Shown here: positions 55,551-64,000 of the stretch, one piece after another
Position numbering within the stretch: position 1 is the first letter of the stretch
How the letters are laid out: each line of letters starts with the position of its first letter
From: Torymus aiolomorphi
Taxonomy: Eukaryota; Arthropoda; Insecta; Hymenoptera; Torymidae
Direction: 5' to 3'
DNA: 64,000 nucleotides
Assembly (NCBI GenBank): GCA_036365515.1
Contig: CM070876.1
Span: forward strand, 99,032,150 to 99,096,149
The notes under the pieces: generated by a model
The model's database searches: none
What the model saw: the letters and a program-made list of their open reading frames with translations, nothing else
Told to the model about the DNA's origin: nothing
Translations under genes and position numbers: made by a program

Positions 55551-56439
55551 TGTGTTTGAAGTTCTGAACGTTCATCGTGAACGAAATATCGAAAATTTCC
55601 AAATTCGGTTTTTTTGATATTATCTCTTGGAGATATGCATAAAACATGTACAAACTGCAAAATAAGTCATTTCCAAAGTAATCATCCTCCCAAATCATAC
55701 CTAAAACCACCCCTACTACAATACATGACAAAAAAAAATTCATACCATCAGAGTTTATTTGTTTCAGACAAATTTTATGGCTGATATTTCATCCAGATAT
55801 TGCCATAGCCTTATGAAAATATTGGCGATATGAAATTCGATCCGGATCATTTCCATTCGGGGGTGCAAATGAGCTAAAATAGCGAAAAATACACGAAAAT
55901 ATCGATAAACATATCACCACTCGGAAGTTTATTTGTTTCAGACAAATTGTATGGCTGTTTTTTGTACATTAAAACTAATGTTAGTTATACGTTAAATAAT
56001 TAACGTATTTAAGTGAAATTCTTCATAATGTGAGAAAAGCGGCGTTAATAGTTATAATCTAGTATTGACTAAAACGTGGTGTTATGTAATAGATTAATCT
56101 AAAAAATAGAAAGAGATATATGGTATTGAAATATTTTTGGTGTATATCATGAAAAGATTTATAATTTGTTAAATACTGTTGATCTTATTTTTTCTCAGAG
56201 AGAAAACCCATTTGTAAAAATAGTCAAATTTCTTTTTGTATGGATAGGTGGAGTAAATAAGATTCAAATTTAATATCAATTTTGTTAACTGGGAGAGTTT
56301 ATACATCTATCGCACTAGTTTGTTCGCTGCAAAGTTTAGTTCATAAATCCTAAGATATTTCAGATGTGAATTATTCCGTAGTTTTTTTTTCAAATCACAA
56401 TTTTCCGTGGTGATATTATATATACTACAATATACGTAT
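55551..56439. other. Gene-free stretch with a short duplication
   Basis: GTTTATTTGTTTCAGACAAA occurs at about 55752 and 55927. The minus frame at 55522-55743 has no motif. Nothing else is recognised. Confidence 0.45.
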
Positions 56440-56580
56440 GTACAATCGCATTAAGGTTGTATTGGCCGTAAGGTCGCTGCCAAAAGTTTGTGAATTCGAT
56501 AAACTGCAATAAATAATTGTATGCGATAATTGATCAAATTTAAATTCTCGTGGGTGATTCAGGAGTATAATACGGATAAA
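56440..56580. repeat. Dispersed repeat, inverted partner at 62335-62455
   Basis: TGAATTCGATAAACTGCAAT, AATAATTGTATGCGAT and GTGGGTGATTCAG are found inverted at 62335-62455 with modest divergence. Confidence 0.7.
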
Positions 56581-56774
56581 TATGGGACTCATATGGGAAC
56601 TATATGGGATAGTGCTGGGAATACTATGGCCCGATTCCAGCCCGAATTCGGCTCAGGCGCCGGGGCCGAGTATCTCCCATATATTGTTTGCTAATGTGGC
56701 TTGCAATAGCCCATATATTGCCCATACTTGTCCAACACTGTGGGCAATATATGGCCCACAATTTTTTTTTTGCG
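56563..56774. other. GC-richer segment with ATATGG/CCCATAT motifs
   Basis: Repeated CATATGGGA and CCCATATATTG motifs and a terminal TTTTTTTTTTGCGCGGG look like one end of an unidentified element. The other end was not found. Confidence 0.35.
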
Positions 56775-56895
56775 CGGGTAAGTAAGGTGGTTTTAGCAAT
56801 CTTAGTAAGGGACCCATACTTTTATGGTATAGGTCGCTTACTTTTAAAGTATGTTGCTTTTCATACTACAACAGTTACACAATTATACGATGGTT
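56775..56895. repeat. Direct repeat, partner at 55465-55550
   Basis: Second copy of the AAGTAAGG ... CATACTACAACAGTTACACA block, with an extra GTATAGGTCGCTTACTTTTA in the middle. Confidence 0.65.
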
Positions 56896-56941
56896 GGATC
56901 AGCGGCATACCGACGTAACAGCGTCACACGATTTTAGTATA

Positions 56942-57213
56942 CACTGAGAGAAGGATTTGTTTACTGTTAACATGGCATTGTAACTGTTAACATGCGTATG
57001 TTTAAATATGACCAAATATAGGCATTGTAACAGTTAACATACCATATGTTACTGGTAAACATTGATATTGTAACAGTTCCTATATTGGCTTTGACATTGT
57101 AACAGTTACAATATTGATTGTAACAGTTACAATATTGAGTGTAACAGTTACAATATTGCAGTTCTAATCAAATAGATAAATATGTTAACTATAACAATAT
57201 TCTTCTCTCAGTG
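56942..57213. mobile_element. Small TIR element with internal TGTAACAGTTACA palindromes
   Basis: CACTGAGAGAAG at 56942 and its reverse complement ending at 57213, both next to TA. The interior repeats ATTGTAACAGTTACAAT several times. Confidence 0.7.
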
Positions 57214-57300
57214 TACATTGCTTCCACCTTCAATTTACTATAGCGGTAACGGTTGCTACTTGCTAATACGGAAATCACAACTATTATAAGGACGTGTTAC

Positions 57301-57670
57301 TTATCGATAATTGAAAGCATCCAATGCTTCATCTAGGTCTTTGGGGTGGTCAATGATGGAGTCGAGGTGATGCGCTCCGAAGTTTTTTGCGTTTAGATCG
57401 CAGGGCACATCTAATACGTAGTCCAAGTGTTCGAGGTAGCCGATGATGATGTCTAGGTCGTGCGCTCCGTAGTTTTTTATCTCTAGATGTTGGAACATAT
57501 CAAATGCGTGGTCTAGGTCTTTGGGGTGGCCGATGCTGGAGTCTAGGTGGTGCGCTCCGTAGTTTTTTGCATTAAAATATCAGGGCGCATCTAATACGCA
57601 GTGCAGGTGTTCAGGGTAGCCGATGACGATATTTAGGTGGTGCGCTCCGTAGTTTTTGGCTAATAGGTGT
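57301..57670 (-). repeat. About 87-bp repeat array, minus orientation
   Basis: About four units on the minus strand reading GCGCACCACCTAGACTCC, ATCGGCCACCCC and GACCTAGAC-like. The open part (57498-57301) translates to the same 29-residue pattern (GAHxLDxIIxxLEHLD) as the array at 60130-61015. Confidence 0.75.
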
Positions 57671-57799
57671 TGGACATGTCAAAACTTAAAGTATTACTAA
57701 TCACGTAATTTTATACTATAAGTAAAAATCGTGATTATAAATAAATACTTACTCGAACGTAATTACGTTCAAATTGACATGTGTTTTGTAATAAAAAAA

Positions 57800-58090
57800 A
57801 ATAGTAAATAAAAAAATGCGTATAGGCGAAATACGCACAATTATTCATAATAAATAATGCGTATATGCGAAATGCGCACAATTATTTATCATACAAAAAT
57901 GCGTATAGGCGAAATACGCACAATTATTTATAATAAAAAATGCGTACAAGCGAAATACGCACAATTATTTACAATATCAAAAATGTGTATAAGCGAAATA
58001 CGCACAGTTGTTTATAATGCAAAAATGCGTATAGACGAAATACGCACAATTATTAGTTATAAGGAAAGGTGTATGGGCGAACATATTTAA
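57800..58090 (+). repeat. About 43-bp tandem repeat array, first
   Basis: About seven units of ATGCGTATAGGCGAAATACG plus CACAATTATTTATAATAAAA. A longer array of the same unit lies at 61105-61740. Confidence 0.85.
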
Positions 58091-58489
58091 TTATAACAGA
58101 AAAGAATTACAATTACATGAGTTTATTTAGTTATCTATTTATAAGAAACTAGTTGTCTTGACACAAAATTAATTCTTTTCCGTTTTTTTTTCGACAAAAC
58201 TCATAAAATTTGAAAAGAAGCTAAGGAAACTTATGAGCCTAGCTCAATGAAATTATAGTAGCTCTACTTTTGCCAATCATTCAGTAGCATGCTAAGTATA
58301 GTACAAAGTAATTATTAATGACAATACTTCTAAAAATACAAATTTTGTTAAAATGTCCAATTTGCAGTTATGCGTTTATATGATGGAAGGTGTATATTTT
58401 AAAATGCCGATCAACTTAAATACCATACTCAGGTTCATTTGAAGTTCAACCCTTGGTCTCAAATTTTGTTACACCCTCCTGTTGTTTCA

Positions 58490-59864
58490 GGTATATGGGA
58501 TATTTCACGTGAAGTAAGCAGCTCAAAATTTTAAAATCCCACAGAACTCGTTTTCTTTTAGTTTTTATGAACAAAAAATGTTCCTCAAATTTTAGGTCGA
58601 TATTTGCAAAAATAAAAATGCTATGCAACATTGAAAATTCAATTTTTTTGCAATTTTTGGTTAAAATCCAAGTTTATTCAGTTTTTAACTGAAAATCTTG
58701 AAACTTTTTGTATAGTACATTGATTGGCAAAAGGTTTGAATTTTTTCTGTAGAATGTGCCAGTATTTATTTTATGACCCTTTTTGAAAGTCTCTGATTGG
58801 CTGCTTCTTAGTATACCTTCATCAAAGGATATTGAGGCTGCAGCCAAATATGCTTTATTGGACAAATTTTTTTTTGTATTCTTCTTCGAAAACCCTTCAA
58901 AATGCTTTTTTGATCAATACTGGCCGAGCATAGGGAAAAAAGATACAATTTTTTGAAATATCAAGAAAAATCCATAATTTCAATTTTTGATAACATGATT
59001 AATGAAACTGAATATTATTCATACATCTTATGGCATGGACCGTACCACTGAATTTTGTTAGAGCATCAAATAGAACATTAGAAATATCTATTTTCAATAA
59101 TATTAGGCTTACATAATAAGCGATACCTAATTATGAATGAAATTATCAGTCTGTTGCCTGATTTCATTTTGACAGCTTTATAGTAATTAACCTCTATAGC
59201 TTAATTTATTATTAATTCATAATTAGGTATTGTTTATTGTGTAAGCCTAATATTATTGAAAATAGATATTTATAATGTTCTATTTGATGCTCTAATAAAA
59301 TTCAGTGGTACGGTCCATGCCATAAGATGTATGAATAATGTTCAGTTTCATTAATCATGTTATCAAAAATTGAAATTATGGATTTTTCTTGATATTTCAA
59401 AAAATTATAACTTTTTTCCCTTTGCTCGGCCAGTATTGATCAAAAAAAGCATTTTGAAGGGTTTTCGAAGAAGAATACAAAAAAATTTGTCGAATAAAGA
59501 ATATTTGGCCGCAGCCTCAATATCCTTTGATGAAGGTATACTAAGAAGCAGCCAATCAGAGACTTTCAAAAAGGGTCATAAAATAAATACTCGCACATTC
59601 TACAGAAAAAATGCAAACCTTTTGCCAATCAATGTACTATACAAAAAGTTTTAAGATTTCGAGTTAAAAAATGAATAAACATGGATTTTAACCAAAAATT
59701 GCAAAAGAATTGAATTTTCAATGTTGCATAGCTTTTTTATTTTTGCAAATATCGATCTAAAATTTGAGGAACATTTTTTGTTCAAAAAAAACTAAAAGAA
59801 AACGAGTTTTGAGCGATTTTAAAATTTTGAGCTGCTGACTTCACCTGAAATATCCTATATATTT
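58490..59864. mobile_element. Foldback element with about 640-bp inverted arms
   Basis: The left arm from GATATTTCACGTGAAG (about 58498) mirrors the right arm ending CTTCACCTGAAATATC (about 59855), with a loop of about 85 bp near 59130-59215. Both arms carry the same short frame (YLAAASISFDEGILRSSQSE; minus 58674-58865, plus to 59654) with few changes. No recognised protein family and no target duplication are identified. Confidence 0.8.
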
Positions 59865-60129
59865 TTAGCAGCAAATACTTACAATCTACCAAAAGATAAC
59901 TTGATTTCATATTGATATTTTTTTATGGTTAGATTGAATAAAAAAATAAAAACATTGAAATTTGTTTAAATTACAATAAACAATTAAACCCTCAACCAAA
60001 AAAATAAAAACCAAATCTAAACTATCTCTTGGTAGAAATGTTGCAAACTACATCCAGAATATGTACAAGAAAGTGCAGTACCGTGCCACGAAATTTCAGA
60101 TGCAGGTAATATTTTGAAAATCATAATAT
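59865..60129. other. Gene-free spacer
   Basis: AT-rich and nothing is recognised. Confidence 0.5.
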
Positions 60130-61015
60130 TAAATTGGACTCCATCATCGGCCATCTAAAGACCTAGACCTCGCATCCGACCTGTCCCTTCACCTGGACAC
60201 AAAAACCTACAACTACCCGGACTCATCGACCATCTGGAACACCTAGACCTCGCATTCGATTTGTCCTGGCCTCTGGACACAAAAACCTACGGAGTGCATC
60301 ACGTAAACTCCATCATCGGCTATCTGGAACGCCTAAACCTCGCATCCGATCTGTCTCGACACCTGGACACAAAAATCTTCAGAGCGCATCACCCGGATTA
60401 CATCATCGGCCATCTGCAACACCTAGACCTCGCATCCGACCTGTCCCTTCACTTGGACACAAAAATCTACGGAGCGCACTACCCGAACTCCATCATCGGC
60501 CGTCTGGAACACCTAGACCTCACATCCGATCTGTCAAAACACCTGGACACAAAAGTCTACGAAGCGTATCATCAGCCGCCTGGAACAGCTAGACCTCGCA
60601 TTCGAGCTGTCCCGACACCTGGACTCAAAAACCTACGAAGCGCACTACCCGGACTCCATCATCGGCCATCTGAAACACCTAGACCTCGCATTCGATTTGT
60701 CTTGGCCTCTGGACACAAAAACCTACGGAGCGTATCACGTAAACTCCATCATCGTCCACCTGGAACGCTCAGACCTCGCATACGATCTGTCCCGACATCT
60801 GGACACAAAAATCTTCGGAGCGCATCACTTACACTCTATCACCGGCCACCTGGAACAGCTAGACCTCGTAATCGAGCTGTCTCGACACCTGGGTACAAAA
60901 ACCTATGGAGCGCATAACCCGGACTCCATCATCGACCATCTAAGCACCTAGACCTCGCATCCGATCTGTCCCTTCACCGGGACACAAAAACCTACGAAGT
61001 GCACTACAATTTTTA
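60130..61015 (+). repeat. About 87-bp repeat array, plus orientation
   Basis: About ten units with GGACTCCATCATCGGCCATC, TGGAACACCTAGACCTCGCA, TCCGAYCTGTCC and CACCTGGACACAAAAACCTAC. The unit is 29 codons, so the frame DLSxHLDTKxYGAHxPDSII persists for several units (60261 to about 60570). A shift then moves the continuing open frame to an Arg/Pro-rich reading (to 60917) while the original frame resumes at 60697-60951. No start context or known domain, so I list it as a repeat. Confidence 0.8.
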
Positions 61016-61104
61016 AGAAAGCAGTTGCAATCATGCGAGGCGACGTCCTGAATTTTGAAATGTCAATAATAACTGAGACTATATAATAAAGTGACGAATC
61101 TGCA

Positions 61105-61740
61105 TCTCATTATTATAAGAAATGTGTATAGGCGAAATGCGCACATTTGTTTATAATAGAACATGTGTATAGTCGAAATACACAAAATTATTTATTATAA
61201 AATGCGTGTAGGCAAAATGCACACGATTACTAACACTGCAAAGTGCGTATAAGCGAAATACGCATAATTATTTATAATAAAACATGTGTATAGGCGAAAT
61301 ATACCAAATTATTTATTATAAAATGCGTATAGGTGAAATGCGCACAATTAATAACACTGAAAAGTGCGTATAAGCGAAATACGCATAATTATTTATAATA
61401 AAACATGTGTATAGGCGAAATACACCAAATTATTTATTATAAAATGCGTATAGGCGAAATGCGCACAATTGATAATACTGAAAAGTGCGTATAAGCGAAA
61501 TACACATAATTATTTAGAATAAAATATGTGTATAGGCGAAATACACCAAATTATTTATTATAAAATGCGTATAGGCGAAATGCGCACAATTATTTGTAAT
61601 AAATATCCGTATATATGTGAAATACGCACTATTATTAACAATAAAAATGCGTATACGCAAAATACGCATAATTAATTATAAAAAGAAATACGTATACGCG
61701 AAATACGTACAATTGTTTGTAATAAAAAAACGCGTATCTT
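61105..61740 (+). repeat. About 43-bp tandem repeat array, second
   Basis: About fifteen units of ATGCGTATAGGCGAAATGCG plus CACAATTATTTATTATAAA. In the middle they alternate with GTGTATAGGCGAAATACACC-type units in an 86- to 126-bp pattern. Confidence 0.85.
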
Positions 61741-61920
61741 TAATATTTTTGAAATATGTAGCGCCATCTATGTTAAAATCTATTACGATTTTCCAGAGGT
61801 GGCGCTTGTGTCATATTTCATCAATAGTATGTACTTCCTACCTTACCGACCTATGGGTCGGTCAAATCGCAGAATTGAGTTTGACACCCCTTAAGTAAAT
61901 TTTTAATACTGAAATCGACA

Positions 61921-62221
61921 AAGTGCCAAACTTATAATTTTGATTCGATTTTTAATTTCTAAAGCTTATAATATCCTGTCATGATTTGTAATCGGTTAGG
62001 AGCATTGAAAATTATCTATTTACCCTACATTATTTTATTATTGTTGTTTTAATATTAGTCACTTAACTTTTGGCAGGGACTGTACGGGAAATAAACTGCA
62101 ATAATAAATAATGCCGGATAAATAGTCGATTTTCAATGCTCCTGATTGATTACAAATCATGACAGAAATATTATAAGCTTTAGAAATTAAACATCGAATC
62201 AAAATTAAAAGTTTGGCACTT
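61921..62221. repeat. Inverted repeat element (301 bp)
   Basis: AAGTGCCAAAC (61921) and its reverse complement (to 62221) bound about 120-bp arms around a 75-bp loop that includes TTTTGGCAGGGACTGTACGG. A related TTGGCAGGGACC occurs at 62416. Confidence 0.7.
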
Positions 62222-62334
62222 TACTTACTAAATTTACTCAATGACTCGATTTTTGTAACTATAAAAAATAACAGAACTTTGTTAATTTTTATTCGATTTG
62301 CAATTTTTAAAGTTTAATATATTCGTATTATACT

Positions 62335-62455
62335 TCTGAATCACCCACAAGAACTTAAATTTGGTCAACCATCGCATACAATTAATTATTGCAGTTTATC
62401 GAATTCACAGATATTTGGCAGGGACCTTATAGCCAGTACATCCTTAAGATTCGGC
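62335..62455. repeat. Inverted partner of 56440-56580
   Basis: CTGAATCACCCACAAGAACT, ATCGCATACAATTAATTATT and GCAGTTTATCGAATTCAC mirror the earlier copy. Confidence 0.7.
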
Positions 62456-62942
62456 AACAATTGAGTTTTCATATTATTTAAAATAAAAGCGACTGTAAAA
62501 TCATTAGTATGTGATGAGTAGATTTCAGGATTTCAAAGAAATTTAAATCAGACAGAACTTATTGTTTCTGCGTACATTATTAAGAATAACATCGTTATAT
62601 TTTCAAATCTGATTTTCAATTATAATTTTTCATTTCTATAATATTGTATTTTTCGAAAAATCTCGAGTCATTGACACGAAATTCCGATCTTTAGCGGATG
62701 AACAAGCATTTTTTTTTTTTTTAGAAAAACTAACAGGAAAATTTTTCGCCGATGCAAATGATTTTCTCTGCTTGAGTAACGTACGCTAAATTCCGTAACG
62801 TATGCGAAATGCATCTCGTAGGCCATAAATCTAATGGATGAAATCAGTACATGCGGAATCATATTTTTTCGATTCAGTATACCTAAAATGCGATTTTACA
62901 TATGCATACATTTTTCAAATAGCTTTTACTCCCCCTGTATAG
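62456..62942. other. Gene-free AT-rich stretch
   Basis: No feature is recognised. The minus frame at 62668-62862 has no motif. Confidence 0.45.
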
Positions 62943-63027
62943 ATATATCGTTCGATACACGTGCGAAAGATTGTTCTGCACTCGTGTGCTAGAATCAATA
63001 CTTTCGCACTTGTATCGAAATATACTA
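62943..63027. repeat. Short hairpin element
   Basis: ATATATCGTTCGATACACGT with GCGAAAG mirrors CTTTCGCAC with TTGTATCGAAATATA around a 30-base loop. Size and form fit a miniature inverted-repeat element. Confidence 0.6.
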
Positions 63028-64000
63028 TTAAGTATAAGAAGAAACTATATTTTCTAAACTTTAATTAAATGAGAAAAAAAATTACATTAGGCGCCCCTAA
63101 CAGAAGGATTGGTGTTACTTTACATCGTACCATGGTCTTGTACTTGTTCGCGTCAAAATAGTATTTTTTTTTGACAGTTGCTTGAATCATGCCTTTTTTC
63201 ACGACTAAAAGTCGCATAGAAAATCGCGCATTCCGAGCGTAAGTTGGGAAAAGATGAAAAAAATCCATTTTTTCAAAGTTTAGCGGGAAAAAAATTCTTT
63301 CCCCGCTAGCTACAACCTAATTTTGTAAAATTGTTCTCTTAGTATCAAATTTATATATTATATACTTTTTTGGTTTGTTTATAGAATGATATAAGATAAT
63401 TTTTAAAGTTTCAATGGTAAAATAACAAGAGTTATTACCACTTATACAAACAATTGAAAAAAATTACATTTCGATTTAAAATAAATATAAAAAAGGCGCA
63501 CATATTTGTAATAAGCTATGCAAATAAAAATAGAAAATGCAATGATTTGTAACTGCATAGTACATGACTCGAAATGCGCGATCCCCTGTGCTTACACAAC
63601 TTTTATGCATACAAAAAGGACCTCTTACGGATTCGTTAAAAAAAATGTGCGTACTTATCACGGAAAGTAGAGCTATTTCAGACTCAGGTGAGAAGTTTTC
63701 AGCTCATTTTCTCCCCTTGTTGCACAATATGCTATTTGGATATGCTTGCCCGTCATTCGATTTTTCGGACTCGTTTGTGAACGTACAAAATCGGGTACGT
63801 GAAACCGTATTTTACGTCGGCAAAAGAGTCGGTAAAATCGAATATTACCGACACGTATATCAAAAACTAATTTTCCTCAGAGTTTACTGAAAAACATTTT
63901 CGGGAACGTAATGGAGGTATGAAAAAATACAAAAACCAAAACCATTTTTGTTTGTCAATTAATTTCTTACGAATAAAGTATTATGGCGATGGAATAAGTT
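63028..64000. other. Gene-free end of window
   Basis: Frames at 63065-63268, 63476-63661 and 63564-63890 overlap or lack motifs. The last (108 codons) has protein-like runs such as SDSGEKFSAHFLPLLHN but no family that I recognise. Confidence 0.4.

Noticed and set aside
57800..58090. CRISPR-like look of the 43-bp and 40-bp direct repeats
   Set aside because: Repeats are contiguous, without unique spacers of constant length, there are no cas genes, and the setting is eukaryotic.
63564..63890. 108-codon frame near the window end
   Set aside because: Some protein-like runs but no recognisable family, and an overlapping frame on the other strand. Not enough to call a gene.

Overview
The window looks like nuclear DNA from an arthropod, most probably an insect. 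It is AT-rich and intergenic, with no operons, no bacterial signals, no recognisable tRNA or rRNA gene and almost no ordinary host coding sequence. Nearly every long reading frame belongs to a mobile element: Penelope-like retroelements (PLEs), two Tc1/mariner-superfamily transposons with D-D-41-D transposases, a non-LTR retrotransposon ORF1, and a decayed virus-like DNA transposon of the Polinton/Maverick (adintovirus-like) type. A parasitoid hymenopteran would fit the capsid family and the element mix, but the sequence alone does not prove it.

Layout. 0-6 kb: small hairpin elements, then a PLE with inverted pseudo-LTRs, a 37-bp tail and a 16-bp target duplication, lodged inside a foldback-type repeat built of AACTGTAAAT-like units. 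6-13 kb: microsatellites, minisatellites and dispersed repeats without genes. 13.3-19.0 kb: a large inverted repeat (about 860-bp arms) with an intact D-D-41-D transposon (14656-17649) in its centre. 19.4-28.3 kb: a satellite of about 175 bp, some 50 units, with nested 1.4-kb and 3.0-kb higher-order duplications. 28.6-30.1 kb: a 570-bp tandem repeat that directly abuts the virus-like element. 30.1-35.7 kb: the virus-like element, with a penton-like fragment, a basic minor-capsid/core-like gene, an F54H12.2-type major capsid gene, a conserved unknown gene, an adenain-type protease and two or three small genes. Four of these carry stops and frameshifts; the small downstream genes are open. 35.7-43 kb: dispersed repeats, a second PLE (5' truncated) again inside an AACTG-type repeat, a third PLE end remnant and a complete 712-bp element flanked by TA. 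43.8 kb: one possible host exon. 44.7-48.2 kb: a second D-D-41-D transposon with TIRs of about 0.9-1 kb. 48.2-51.3 kb: a non-LTR element with ORF1 but no reverse-transcriptase ORF. 51.6-54.0 kb: a 106-bp satellite. 54-64 kb: small TIR elements, an 87-bp repeat that keeps a 29-residue reading frame, 43-bp repeats and foldback structures.

How it fits together: this is a nest of transposons inserted in transposons and satellites. The clearest novel-looking signals are (1) the virus-like gene cluster with its inactivating lesions; (2) hammerhead-ribozyme-like motifs at the ends of PLE sequences; (3) subterminal tandem repeats with a shared core and AAGGTCA-rich TIRs in two otherwise divergent D-D-41-D transposons; and (4) repeated placement of PLEs within AACTG-type foldback elements. 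All assignments come from reading the sequence by eye; no database search was run.
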